DNA of 64,000 nucleotides from Ischnura elegans (Eukaryota; Arthropoda; Insecta; Odonata; Coenagrionidae): the NCBI RefSeq assembly GCF_921293095.1, contig NC_060248.1, positions 12,666,744 to 12,730,743 of the forward strand, written 5' to 3'. The notes under the pieces were generated by a model. It made no database searches and had not been told where the DNA came from. It saw only the letters and a program-made list of their open reading frames with translations. This document shows, piece after piece, positions 35,025 through 46,439 of the stretch. A program made the translations under genes and the position numbers. Position 1 is the stretch's first letter. Each line of letters opens with the position of its first letter.

Positions 35025-37372
35025 TCATATGCATTTGACCTATTCATCACAAACACGTGGTTTAATCATCATAAAGGGCGAAGGTACACATGGAAAAGTC
35101 CAGGGGATGTGGGGAGATATCAAATAGACTACATTATGGTAAGCCAGAGGTTTAGAAATAGTGTGAAAAACTCGCGCAGCTTCCCAGATGAGGATTCAGA
35201 CCACAATTCCGTACTTATGAAATGCAACGTAGGATTCAAAAGACTCATGGAGGCAGGAGGGTGAGGAAATGGAATGTAGAAGCACTGAAGGGGAGTATGA
35301 GGAGAGAATATCAGGAACTAGTGGACATTAGTATACGGGAGACTGAAAGTACAAAGACTGTTGAGGAAAGATGGGATAATATTAAAACGGGAATAGCCAA
35401 TGCGGTGGAGAGGTCAATTGGCTACATTGACAGCAGAAGGATAAAGAAGACTTGGGTTACGGAGGCAATGGTAAAAGAAATGGAGGAGAGAAGGGAGTGG
35501 AAGAACTTGGACACAGAGAAGGGCAAACGAAAGTATAGGGAACTAAATAATCGATTACGACCTGAAACTAAGAGGGCAAGGGAGGCTTGGTGGAAAAGAC
35601 AGTGTGAGGAAATGGAAAAGTTCCTGAAGGATGGAGAAGTAGGCGCGTTGTACGCCAAGGTTAAGTCGCTATTAGGCGGCAAAAGAGGACAAACCATTTT
35701 AAATTTTAAGGCTAAAGATGGGAATATGCTAACCGAGCGAGATGAGGTGCAGAGTAGATGGAAGGAATACGTGGAGGATCTGTATGACGGAAGAAACAGG
35801 CCGGAGAGATTGAGTTTAGAGGGGGAAAGTGCAGTGGAGGAGAATGAACTTGGGCCGGGGATATTAGATTCGGAAATAGAGAAAGCACTTCGTGATATGA
35901 AGGCTAGGAAAGCAGTAGGAGTGGACAATATCCCGTGTGAGCTTCTGAAGAATCTAGGGAAGGATAGTAAGAAAAGGTTTTTCGAACTAGTGCGCAGGAT
36001 CTACGAGGAGGGATTTTGGCCAGAGAATTTCGTGAAGACGGTTTTAATTCTGCTTCCGAAAAAGAAGAAAGCTGTGGAATGCGGAGATTATAGAACTCTC
36101 AGCCTAATATCGTATGCGGCGAAAGTGGTACTGAGGATATTGAACAGACGGATGGAGGCAAGGGTATAAGAGTATTTGGGAGAAGATCAGTTTGGTTTCA
36201 GAAAAGGGAAGTCAACAAGTGATGCAATAGCAATAATGAGGTCCCTCGTGGAGAGGAACCTAGAATATGACCAGGACGTATATGCGTGTTTCGTGGATTT
36301 TGAGAAAGCGTTTGATAGGGTGAACTGGGTTAAGTTCATGGATATTATCAAGAGAATAGGTGTAGATTGTAGGGATAGACGACTGATTCGTAATCTTTAT
36401 ATGGGCCAGACTGCGCAAGTTAGGGTAGCGGACGGAGAATCTGGGTGGGCCAGCATTGGCCGAGGTGTGAGGCAGGGCTGTCCTCTATCGCCGCTGCTTT
36501 TTAACGTAGACGCTGAGGAGATGTAAGAGAAGCGTGGGGCGAGTTGGAAGCTTGAGTGAAAGTGGGAGGGTTGATGTTCAAATCAGTGAGATTCGCGGAT
36601 GATCAGGCGTTGATTAGCCAGTCAGCGAGGGGGCTTCAGGCTCTAGTGGGTGCGTTAGACGAGCGGTGCGAGGAGTATGGGATGAGGATTAATCACAAGA
36701 AGACTAAGGTAATGCGGTTTTGTAAAGTATCGCGAGTGAGGAAGGTGAGAGTCAAGATAAAAGTAGGTGGGGAAAAACTTGAACAGGTAGAGCAGTTTAA
36801 CTATTTGGGCAGCACATTAGAGGAAAACGGACACAGTAGCAAGGACATCAGGAAGCGAATTGCACTAGCAAAGGAGGGGTTCATGAACAGGAAGGAGCTT
36901 CTGAGAGGATCGTTATGTAAGACTTTAAAGAAAAGATTAGTGAAGAGTTTGATTTGGAGTGTAACTCTCTACGGTGCGGAAACGTGAACATTGAGGAAAG
37001 AAGACGAGAGGAGATTGGAGGCATTCGAGATGTGGGTATGGAGAAGAATGGAGAGGGTGAAATGGATGGAGAGGAAAGTGCTGGAAATGGTGGGTGAGGA
37101 GAGGCAGCTTTTAGATGAGATACGGAGGAGACAGAAGGTATGGATGGAGTTATTGCTTAGCGGGGAGGGGATGTTAAAAATGGTGTTAGAGGGTAGAATG
37201 CTAGGGAAACGAGGGAGGGGAAGGAAAGGAATAGGATTTTTAGATAGATTGAAAGGAATTAGGCCTTATAGTGAATTAAAGAAGGCAATGCTGGAAGGAA
37301 AGGGAGGCTTCCAGATCACTTCTTGAATATCCATGGAAACCTACCTTAATCGGTAGAATAATATAATAAAAA
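35025..37372 (+). pseudogene. LINE-A non-LTR retrotransposon, dead copy
   Basis: The longest copy of family LINE-A. It starts inside an APE-type endonuclease: a frame from about 35,031 gives NTWFNHHKGRRYTWKSPGD, then QIDYIM and DSDHNSV with the catalytic Asp-His pair, and ends at TGA 35,262. The RT part follows in another frame (35,222-36,169). A TAA at 36,167 is read through in the same frame into QFGFRKG and motif A VDFEKAFDRV, motif B GVRQGCPLSPLLFN (to 36,526). Another frameshift leads to motif C FADD (36,556-36,987), then YLGSTLEENG. A TGA at 36,985 replaces the Trp of ETWTL, after which the C-terminal part runs to 37,326. So there are at least two frameshifts and several stops. It encodes EN and RT of the target-primed type. 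It is 5'-truncated. Confidence 0.9.
37341..37356 (+). other. Conserved 3'-terminal hairpin of LINE-A
   Basis: CTACCTTAATCGGTAG forms a 5-bp stem with a 6-base loop right before the AATA-rich tail. The same hairpin, with loop changes but intact pairing, ends the copies at 1,281-1,295 and 11,572-11,587. A role in template recognition by the RT is inferred. Confidence 0.6.
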
Positions 37373-37749
37373 AACATTTTACCTATACTCCAAGAATTAT
37401 TTTGCAATTAATTAATGAGGTCAAGATAAGAAGAAAAAAAATAATAAATTTTAAATTAATAAAAGAATGGCTCAGTGAGGAAAATAGTATTTTCGTCGTC
37501 ACTTCCATTTCCTCTCCGTATACCGGAATCTCTAACGAATTGCTATTTCTAGTCTATTTGAACAATCCCAAAACGTTAAACACTCAAACCTACGGAAGAG
37601 ATTCCCGTCCAACGCGAGACTCGCATTCCACCAATTCGCCTGCTCTTATTTTATCCCCATAATCCTCACTATCGTCCTCTGTTGTGGTGTGGTGTCGCAA
37701 TTTCGATGCAGAAGAGATTTTATAGCTCACAATTCGGGTTTTTCATAAA
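37373..37749. other. No recognisable feature
   Basis: AT-rich; the 86-codon frame at 37,402-37,662 has no motif. Confidence 0.35.
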
Positions 37750-38118
37750 GACGAGAAGTGAGGAAACAGTTCATCATGTGCTACAAATGGTGCACGTTTG
37801 TCTATGGAAGCGAGGCTTGGACGTTGACAGCAGCAGAGAAGTCAAGAGTGGAAGCATTCGAAATGTGGTGCTACTGAAGAGTGAAGAATATTAAATGGAT
37901 CGGCCGAGTAAGAAATGGGAAAGAGCTGAGAAGAGTGGCATAAAAGATAATTCCAAAAACCGTAAGGGAAAGCCGAGATAACTTAGGTGGCCACATTAAG
38001 AGACATGATGGAAGTAATCATAGAATGACAGGTGGAATGGAAGAAGGACTAGAGACGGCTCAGAAGGAGTTACATAGGACAGATTATAAGGGATGGGAAA
38101 CAGAAGAAATACGTCGAT
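37750..38118 (+). pseudogene. LINE-B 3' fragment (tandem member 1)
   Basis: Matches the post-RT part of LINE-B at 55.6-56.0 kb: VYGSEAWTLTAAEKSRVEAFEM is recognisable in one frame up to a stop in place of the Arg of WCYRR. KWIGRV, GHIKRHDG and KKYVD follow with shifts and stops. The frame 37,682-37,894 covers its start. Confidence 0.75.
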
Positions 38119-38147
38119 TAAATTTTAATAAAATTTTCTCCAGTATT

Positions 38148-38505
38148 ACCTATTTGAAAAATGATAGATATAAAATGAATCTAGCTAGCAATGAGGAAGC
38201 GCTGAGGAAAGTAATAAGCGCTGAGGAAAAATATAAGTCTTCTAAAACCTTAAGCAAAAGACTCGAAAACTTAGTGGGCCACATTATGAGGTTTGATGGC
38301 CTGATGAAGACAATCGTAGAAGAATAAGAGGAATGAAAGGAAGGCAATGGACGGCCCCGAATGAGTTTCATAGGACAAAGGGTTATAAAGGATGTAAATT
38401 AGAAGAAATACGTCGCTATGAAAAGGTCAGCGGATAGGAGAGAGGAATGGAGAGCTGCGTCAAACCAAACTCAGGATTGTTGACTCACGATGAAGATCAA
38501 TAAAA
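38148..38505 (+). pseudogene. LINE-B 3' fragment (tandem member 2)
   Basis: Starts again at the IKW/NEEALRKV region of LINE-B and runs through KTLSKRLENLVGHIMRFDGLMKTIVEE (frame 38,025-38,327), then KKYVAMKRSADRREEWRAASNQ before the family 3' end (GGATTGTTGACTCACGATGA). It overlaps in family coordinates with the fragment just upstream, so these are two separate insertions or a duplication. Confidence 0.75.
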
Positions 38506-38584
38506 GCGAAATTTTCATTATAATCATTAACCCTTTAACTCCGTCTCAAACCACTCAATACGAAAGTGTTCCCCCACTGATGCA

Positions 38585-38960
38585 GCCTTCCTTTCTCTCT
38601 CAACATCCCTCGGGATTTTGATCCCTGCTGATCGTTAGCACGTCATTCAGCCACGACCCCAACCTGTATCGCAATTTCCACGGGGCTCTCTCTCCCCTTA
38701 CATCTCCTGCAATAGCTTCTTCCTCCTTCCGCCCCATCCCTCAAGAAGTCCAAAGACAGAAATCGAGTCTACAGAGCGGGAAGTTCCGGAAAATTGAGGA
38801 GGAGCAGTAGAGGAAGATGAGCGGTGTTTTAGAGTCGAACACAAAGAGGGAACGAAGAGAGGTGATTGGAAGATTTATTGGAGTGAGATGAAAGCAAGGA
38901 GTGCCAAAGATGGAAATCGATAGAAAGAGAGAGGCAACGGACAAAGAAGAAAAGAGGTGA
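38585..38960 (+). repeat. R3 interspersed repeat (copy 3)
   Basis: The best-preserved copy: CGTCATTCAGCCACGACC, GCAATTTCCACGGGG, CTCTCTCCCCTTACATC, GAAATCGAGTCTACAGAGCG, GGAAGTTCCGGAAAATTGAGG. It ends in a purine-rich stretch. Function unknown. Confidence 0.6.
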
Positions 38961-39044
38961 TGAGCGGTGGGAATACTGTCGGAATAATGACAATAATGGA
39001 AATTTTGTTTATAAATAATCATCATCATAAACCGAAAATCCTAA

Positions 39045-39445
39045 GATTGGTTCGACGCAGCTCTCCATTCTTCTCTCCTATCCGCTAATCTTTTCATAGC
39101 GACGTATCTCTTCACTTTTACACGCTTTACAACCTATCCTATCTAACTCATTCGGAGTCGTCCCCTGCTCTCTTTCCCTTCCACCTGTCCTTCTACGATT
39201 TCTTCAGCGAACTAAGTTATCCCGTCTTTACCTCAAGGTTTTAAGAAGACTTATCTTTCCTTCCACTCGTCGTAGCACTTCCTCTGTACTTACAGGGTCG
39301 ATCCATTTTATTTTTACCACTTTTCAGTAGCTAAACATTTCTAATGTTTCCACTATTAACTTAACTGCACCTGCCAACGTCAAAGCCTGGCTTTCATAGA
39401 GAGACATGCTCCATACGAAGCACCTGATAAATATGTTAAGTATTG
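39045..39445 (-). pseudogene. LINE-B 3' fragment
   Basis: Minus-strand LINE-B from about the LLYGSEA codons to the 3' end (low-coordinate side: GGTTCGACGCAGCTCTCCATT is the antisense of NQ-SNQ/RAA codons). CGATCC..TTTATTTTTACCA is antisense to the KIKWIDR codons. Many indels. Confidence 0.7.
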
Positions 39446-39825
39446 AGACGGGTAAAGTGAAAAATGCTGTGTATGAGAAGATGTTATAGCGAAGCGAAAG
39501 CATGGAAATAGAGATAAAGGGTGACTAGCAGATGCAGATAGATATACTGGTAAACAATGAATTATAAATCCCAAGAAATAGTGGTACAGACAGACTATTT
39601 GCACAATATAAAGAAAAACTGTACGGAATTATAACCAAAATCCTTAGGTAGGAAGGATAATAAAGCTGTAATAAAAATGGCGTAATTTTCCTGCAAAAAC
39701 GTGAGAAGTATACATTTTTATATTTAATCAGCGTTTGTTGACCCTTGCCGGTGAAAACACTGAAAGAAAGTTGCAAATTTCAAAGAATTTACAAGGAATG
39801 GATTGAATGTAGCACGCTTATAAAT

Positions 39826-40375
39826 ATCATTCGTAAAATCTACGTGCACGAAAACATAGGAGAGAATAAATAAGGACAAAAATAATCATTACTTATTTTC
39901 CAAATGAGCAAAAATTGACGAAATAGTGGAGGAAGTTAAGTAGGGAAGAAAAAAATTACTGGATACGTAAAAGAAAAAAATATTGTGTAAAGAAAATAAA
40001 TTATAAAATGAAAGAAAACTCACTCACAAAATCTACTAGCAGAAAAAATAGAATTATAAGTAAGGACAAAAATATTCATTCAATGTTTTAAAAATGAGCA
40101 AAATTTCATGAAAAAATAGACAACTTCATGTAGAGAAAAAAATGACGAGATATGAAAGAGAAAAAAAATACTGTGGAAAAAATAAATTATAAAGTGAAAG
40201 AAATCTCACTCGCAAAATCTATTTTTAGAAACAAAAATTAGAATTATAAGGACGAAAATATTCATTCATTATTTTAAAAATGAATAAAATTTGATGAAAT
40301 AATAGACAAGTTCATGTAGAGAAAAAAATGACTGGATATGATAGAGAAAAAAATATAGTGGGAAAATCCTCACCG
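39826..40375 (+). repeat. Three-copy tandem repeat, 186-193 bp
   Basis: Copies start near 39,828, 40,021 and 40,207 at CACTC.CAAAATCTA or its variant. They share GAATTATAAG.AAGGAC.AAAATATTCATT, AAATGAGCAAAATT and a GTAGAGAAAAAAATGAC-like segment. Copy 1 is the most diverged. Very A-rich. Confidence 0.75.
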
Positions 40376-40379
40376 TCAA

Positions 40380-42066
40380 ATATGAAAATAAAACTTTGAC
40401 CACACTGAAAGTCTCTCGAAGCCGCTTTTGGGGAAAAAAACTTCAAGAGTTTTGTAGGTAGCTTACTCAACACTCCAAGCTGCGGTCGGCTGCTCAGAGG
40501 TGTACTGACAGCAACATTCACGAAACAAACTCGGAAGGAAGTTCGTGCCCTCAGAGAGAGCGAGGATTTCGGGTTTGTACGGTACCTAAAGACCGCACTC
40601 AACTAAAAGTTCATACTCAATACCTTCGTCGACATCTTCCTCACGGATATATGAAAAAACTACCATTTCTAAAGATATGAGTAGGATAGAACACGAGAGG
40701 CTCATCACTTGAGGTAGTAAAAATATGAACGGAAGGAAATACAATAAAGAATAGAGTTATTAAAACGATTGCAATGGCCAAATTTCAACTGAAACGGAAG
40801 TTACTATTAGGACCTTTGAATGTAGCCATTATTATCAGTTATATCACCTCGAAACATCTTTACTAATAAGAAGCCCTTACACCACGTTCAAGCTTCTAGT
40901 TTCAAATTAATTTTAATTTAGACTTGAGAAAATGTGAAATTTTTTAATTATGTTGTTCCCCACTCTATGTTGGTGTATAAACGATTTTTCCTGAACTTCC
41001 AGTCCACCTGAAAACTGCCAAGAAAATATCGTCAGAAATTGGCGGACAGTGGTTAGTGATACCAAGTCAAAAAGGACTGATTATTAAGAGGATATTGGTC
41101 AAGCTTTTTTCAAAAAGAGAAGGGGGCTATAAAGCACGGAAACTGTCATAGTGGGAGATGTATGATAAAAGATCAATTGTGCAACATGAAATTTAACATT
41201 GAATACACATTTATTCGATGAATGTTCCCCTCGATTGGGAAAAGAAAATTCTCACTAAGGGTGAAGGAGGAAAAACTTGAGACGGTGCAGGTGAGGGCAT
41301 GTGAGAGAATAAAGGGATAGAACGGAGAGAAAGGAAGGGGGAGGGAGAGCTAAACATGGTGGGTAGGTCGAACTCTATGAAGTTAGCAGCTCATCGTGTA
41401 AGTCAAGAATAAACGTAAAGGTAGAATAGCCTTTTTCGCAGCAATTCCTGCTGGTGGAAAAAATACACGAGGAAGATGCTTCAGAGAGTCAAAATTTTTT
41501 TACTAGAGGAAAGGTAGCATTCTTTTTTTTCTTTCGGTGTGCTATGGGAGTGGTGTCTAAGGATTGGCTTGAAAAACGAATTAAATCTGCAGAAGAGAAA
41601 AGAATTTCGACTGGTTAAATGGGAAGATTTCAGGAGGAGGAAATATGATCCGACGCATTGGACATGGAAAAAGAATTTCATTCGGGCGAAACTTGAGTCC
41701 ATCATCCTAGGGCTCAAAATGATGAAAAGAGCAGCGCCTTTTTTCTTCTCTTAGGTGGAACGTGGATATTCCACTCACTGCATCTCACTATGGAACGCTA
41801 CAAATTGAATTAGACGGGCGTCGTATGACGTTATAGGATTTCGCTCGTGTCGGAAGGATGAATAAAAAAACTCGGCTGGGGAAATGAGAAACGCTAATGG
41901 ATATAGCCCATGAAGGTAGGAGCTAAAGATTTAGTGAACACCACATAGAGAGAGGAAAGAAGTTGTAGAGCCATGTTGAGCATGGAAATGAATATTCACT
42001 GGATACGTTTAACACTGACTTTTCCATCGCAATTTTTTGACAAAATTATTTGATTTCCTTACAATG
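40380..42066. other. Unassigned stretch
   Basis: No gene recognised. Purine-rich patch at 41,270-41,360. The frames 40,602-40,312 (minus) and 41,539-41,754 (plus) have no recognisable motif. Confidence 0.35.
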
Positions 42067-42076
42067 AATGATGATT

Positions 42077-42542
42077 GGAGATACGTTAAAATTGCACTTT
42101 CATTTTTATTTTATCGCACTTTCAATAACAGTTTATCGATTTTTGTAGCGTCTATTTTTTTATTTTCATAATGAGGTAGATGACGATAAAATGTAGTGAA
42201 ACACAGTGATATGACAAAATACAGAATATTTCAAATAATTATGTTGTAGAACAATAATAAATCGAGGAATAAGGCATATAGTGGTGGAGGTGTAGCTTGC
42301 CCGCGCCCACTTGTAGTTCGCGGCCACGTAGAGAGTCCTAGGCAACTGGCAGCTGGCCAGTCGCTCACATGATTTAAGTGGCGAGTATCGGCGGAGCATT
42401 TAAACTGCGCTCGACACAAAATGTACGAATTTTGCCGTCGAAAAGGCAAATTTGCGTAAAAATGTCATAAAAGTCCAGTCATCGCATCTATGTCGCATTT
42501 TTTTGCGCACATCGCATCAATATCGCATTTTCACGCATCTCT
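42077..42542. mobile_element. hAT-type MITE with target duplication
   Basis: Terminal inverted repeats: the left end GGAGATACGTTAAAATTGCA pairs with a right end that reads AGAGATGCGTGAAAATGCGA when reversed. AATGATGATT precedes and follows the element (42,067-42,076; 42,543-42,552); an 8-bp duplication plus chance matches fits hAT. It is 466 bp with no transposase. Its relatives are in both palindrome arms and at 12.8 kb. Confidence 0.85.
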
Positions 42543-42552
42543 AATGATGATT

Positions 42553-43574
42553 TATAAATATTTAAGCGATGGTCAAACATTCAGAACCATTAAGGAGCGC
42601 ACCTACTGAATTTTTATTTCCTATTTCAAGGTTTAACAAAGTAAAGACGTAAACGTTAAGCAAAGCAAGCATTCTTATGATGGCATTCCTCCGGACAACT
42701 CAGTTTTACGCTTTTGGAGAAATAATTAAAGAACCTTGACGCTGTAATTTAAACGTAAATATGATGAGCATATGCTCGGGAAGAGATGGGAAAAAAAACA
42801 AATATAATCGAATCAGTGTTAAGTTGGAAGTGTATGAAGTGAAATAAACGTTATCCGCCAAGTGCTTCACTAAAGAGCTATATCTTTCACTAGGATTGCG
42901 AAGAAAAGATGCTATGTGAAACCTTACCACAACATATTTTGACGCTTGATGGTCTTCTTATCATTGACGCCGTTAACTACATTTGAAAAAGTCGTGAGGA
43001 TAGTCTCGTTTGCAAAAAACAAAGGCACTCTTGATGAAAGTTGAATGATAATGTGGCTTACTTAAAGCGAGGTTCATAAAATGGTTTTAAGCAGAAGAAA
43101 TACCAGTTTTTCATACTAAAAATTGATAAATCATACACTGTATTTAACGGTTTTTGGGATATTTGAGATATTCGGGCCTGATTTTAGAAAACTTACGATT
43201 GCCTATTCTGGAAAGTATTGCGTGGAAAACCTAATTCTAGCTTCCTTCAGTCGGTGAAGTACAGTTATCATAGATTATATTTCATTATGATGTCATGCAC
43301 TGCTTGGTTTCTGAGCCTGGTCCTAATTCAGTGCGATTTCAGTTAAACTCGATTTCAGATTTCACCTTCATTTTCACGAATCGATGGAATTGCGAAAGTG
43401 GGTTTTTCCAGCGTGAATATCTACATGCATGTCAAAGTCACTCTCAATTGTGCGACCTTCAGAAGCACGAGTTTCCCAGTTACACGACGCAAAAAGCCTA
43501 TTTACGCTTATAATTTTTACACGCAAATCAATTTAGGCAGAATGAACAATTACAATTTATGAAAAATGAAAAAG
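42553..43574. other. No recognisable gene
   Basis: Nothing identified; the frame 43,295-43,513 has no motif. Confidence 0.4.
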
Positions 43575-43839
43575 CAGGAGCAATTTCCACAATTTTACAT
43601 TTATTAATACTACCCGTTTCGCTTTTCAGGATCATCAGGTACAATATATCAAGTGTGCAACGTCTTAAATAGGAAAGGCAGGATGGGGGTGGTAAGACGG
43701 GAAGGCGGGGGAAGCGTCTTACCACCCCCATCCTGCCTTTCCTATTTAAGACGTTGCACACTTGATATATTGTACCTGATGATCCTGAAAAGCGAAACGG
43801 GTAGAACCAATAAATTTAAAATTGTGGAAATTGCTCCTG
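43575..43839. repeat. Foldback element, 125-bp arms
   Basis: Arms 43,575-43,699 and 43,715-43,839 are near-perfect inverted repeats around 15 bp of GC-rich spacer; paired coordinates add to 87,414. The outer arms carry AATTTCCACAATTTTA and a CCTGATGATCCTGAAAAGCG / GAAACGGGTAG segment, which resembles a weakened hammerhead core. It is probably derived from a Penelope-type terminal repeat pair. The mirrored frames 43,761-43,528 and 43,653-43,895 come from the two arms and are not genes. Confidence 0.85.
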
Positions 43840-44279
43840 ATTCTTCACTATATCATGTTTCCACTCCATCTCGCCTGAAACCTCATATTATATAGGCTGT
43901 ACGATGCCTCTAATCCGCTGTCAGGAATATCGAGCGCCATATGGAGTAGTCTCAACGAACGAATTGTCTCAAGTCCAGTCAAAAGTCGTTAATTAAGGAT
44001 TATTACAAGCAGCGAACCCCAATTCCCTACGCATTAATTTAAGCAAATAATTTTATTTAACAATATATTTCATTTGATGATTTAGAGGAAAATGAATTTA
44101 TTTTACCAATTAGCGTAAGATAAGGTTTATTTTATGCATTTATATTAAACAAGTTTCATAAAATAATGACAACCAATACATACAATTGTATTCATATTAT
44201 TCTATCAATACTTTTAAGAAAAAATAAATATCCTCATTGCTCAAGACTGCAAAATTGGTACTAAGTACGTAGAATAGTA
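43840..44279. other. No recognisable feature
   Basis: AT-rich; nothing identified. Confidence 0.4.
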
Positions 44280-44287
44280 TATGTAGA

Positions 44288-44445
44288 CAGTAGCGGATCC
44301 AGGATAGGGACAAGGGGGTGGGGGTAAACTTCCAGAAGTATTGCGGGTCCGAACAAAAATTGCCATTACATCTAGTGTGGACGTCCAAGGAGGGGGTTTG
44401 GCCCCCTTAGCCCCCCCCCCCCCACCCCCCATAGATTCGCCACTG
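44288..44445. mobile_element. Short hAT-type MITE
   Basis: Begins CAGTAGCGGATCCAGG and ends CATAGATTCGCCACTG, an imperfect inverted pair of the CAGTGGCG type. TATGTAGA and TATGTATA flank it (7 of 8 identical), the 8-bp duplication expected of hAT. It contains a C run at 44,411-44,423. The Pro/Gly-rich frames at 44,241-44,571 are translations of its homopolymers. Confidence 0.8.
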
Positions 44446-44453
44446 TATGTATA

Positions 44454-46233
44454 TTATTTGTTTATATCCTTTGAATGCGCCTTAATTTTTGTTTTAATTA
44501 CTTTATTCTATTTCAAAGCAACGGACATCTCCATACGCACTCATATTGTTTGTTACTTGATTTTTTCTTGAAATTATGAGGATAATACATCCCAATAGCA
44601 TATTTAATTTTTGCATCGACTTTGGTAATTTATACATATGCATGACCATAATCTCTATTTCCGTAGTTTTACTTATTGCCGTCATTCCATCGATTAATTT
44701 ATGAATATGATATTTTATTACTTTAATGAATGCTTCAAAGTTCATTTTTATCAATTATATATGCACTGGCATTTATTTACCATTTTCCCATTTGCGAAAT
44801 TTATTCTTTTGCAGAAAGTTTTATTTGACCCTAATTTGTACATCTAAGCTATTCAAAAATTTTTAACCATTGTCTTAAGAATTTTCCTTTTCCAAAAAAC
44901 TTTATTATTTTTTAACTTTCTCCCTTCAATACACTTAACCAATATTATCTTTACCATTGAGATAAAGATTTTTTACTGGTACGACGCTCTCGCCTGTAAG
45001 TCGGGTTTTCGTTGTACGTGGAGCGTCGTGAAACTGAATAATTCGCTCAATCGGCGCTTTTCTTATTCTATTGATCGTATTACAATTGAGGAAACAATAT
45101 TCCCAGTATTCTTACGCTATCCGATCCGTCAGCTGCTTCTCGAGCTATTCCCGGCGAAAAATCAACGGCCTCAACCCATTCGTAGATACGTCTGCGACGT
45201 CACTGACTCTTGCAATTCGGGTCACCGCTTCTCCGCTATTCTTAGGCCTCGCGTATGTATCTCACTTGGTTCCTTGTGGTTGATACTCAAGTGGGACAGT
45301 CATACCGTCGACTATCGATAATATCTGACCAAGTTAATACACCTCATATATCTCGTGTGACGCCACTAACTCATGAAAAGTGGGCAGCAACTTTTGCATT
45401 TTTTTATTTAAGAGATGATACAAAGTGACTGAATAAAGTGGACTTTAATTTTGTCACTAGTCATTTTCCCCATTCATCTTCCGAATTCATGCATTGAATT
45501 GGAATTTCGGGTATCAGCATGCAACCCCAATCTGCTCCCTGGATGTGCACAACCGTAAGTACACATTTGCATTGTGGATTGCATATCTAACGCCTGCTGT
45601 CCCTCCGAGGCCACTAGCATGATAGGGATTGAAACTCAAAATTGAATCACCGCGAGTTGTGAAGTCAAAAATTTTGTTTGAACACCTTACGACAATTTCT
45701 AATTGAATAGTGTTTCAATTTCATAATTTCATCATTAGAATTACGAGTTAACATGATTGCAGGCCCATTATCGAAGTTCATCTTCTCTTTCATAATTTTT
45801 TAAATTTATTCTCACATTTGTCTAAAATATTGCATGATAATATATTTACGGTGATGCTGCGTCTCGTTATCGTATTCCAAATTCCTACCTCCCTTGATGA
45901 TGACTGAGAAAAGTCATTAAAAATGTAATTATTTTATGATTAATTCGGCATTATAACTCGTCATTAATTGCTTTCTTCCTAAAAATTATTAAAATTCCTA
46001 ATTAATACATCGTAATCCAATAACTTTTTACGCATGCATTAGCATCACCGTTACAGTCTGTACAACTCTAACTCTGCTTTCATTTTTGGTACACACAATG
46101 CATGGTTGACACGTAGAAATTCAATTAAAACAATGAAAAATGAAACATATAAATTATAAAATAAACAATAGAACGACAACAGAGTATAAAAAAGATATGT
46201 GAAGAATGATCGTAGGCTTTCCCGGCGTAAGGA
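44454..46233. other. Unassigned stretch
   Basis: No gene recognised. A GC-richer patch at about 45,000-45,300 has overlapping plus frames (45,028-45,321 and 45,071-45,283), without motifs I know. Confidence 0.35.
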
Positions 46234-46429
46234 ATTGTGGAAGGTTACACGGGATTTCCACCGGGTCAGGTTCTCGGCCGGTTGATACCGCCGTCATCCA
46301 TATATAAGAAGGACGATTTTCAAGACTCGACATGCCCTGAAGACGATGGACAGCTCGCCCATCGAAACGTCGGCCGAGATGGAGTTGGAGAACCTGACCC
46401 GGAGGAAATTCCGTGTAATTTTCCACAAT
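46234..46429. repeat. Penelope-related foldback, 42-bp arms
   Basis: The left arm (46,234-46,275) and right arm (46,388-46,429) pair across the element; coordinates add to 92,663. The arms share CCGGGTCAGGTTCTC. The right half also matches 56,740-56,811. The spacer carries a hammerhead-like motif. The frames 46,237-46,434 and 46,474-46,154 are not genes. Confidence 0.75.
46326..46378 (+). ncRNA. Hammerhead-ribozyme-like motif
   Basis: CTGAAGA (46,337-46,343) matches CUGANGA exactly. One extra C, then stem II GATGG/CCATC with a loop of about nine bases, then GAAAC, GTC and GGC. Stem I is GCC/GGC plus CTCG/CGAG across an internal loop. Stem III is essentially absent, as GAAAC and GTC are adjacent, so self-cleavage as a monomer is doubtful; a dimer could provide it. 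Confidence 0.5.
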
Positions 46430-46439
46430 ATTAAAAAGA

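Noticed and set aside
35422-35928. 168-codon minus-strand frame
   Set aside because: Antisense shadow of the LINE-A reverse transcriptase.
43528-43895. Two frames of about 80 codons with the same protein start on opposite strands
   Set aside because: They are the two arms of one foldback element.
44241-44571. Gly- and Pro-rich small proteins
   Set aside because: Translations of the G/C homopolymer runs in the 44,288-44,445 MITE.
46237-46434. 65-codon frame containing EEIPCNFPQY
   Set aside because: Lies across a Penelope-related foldback and its hammerhead-like spacer; it is non-coding element DNA.
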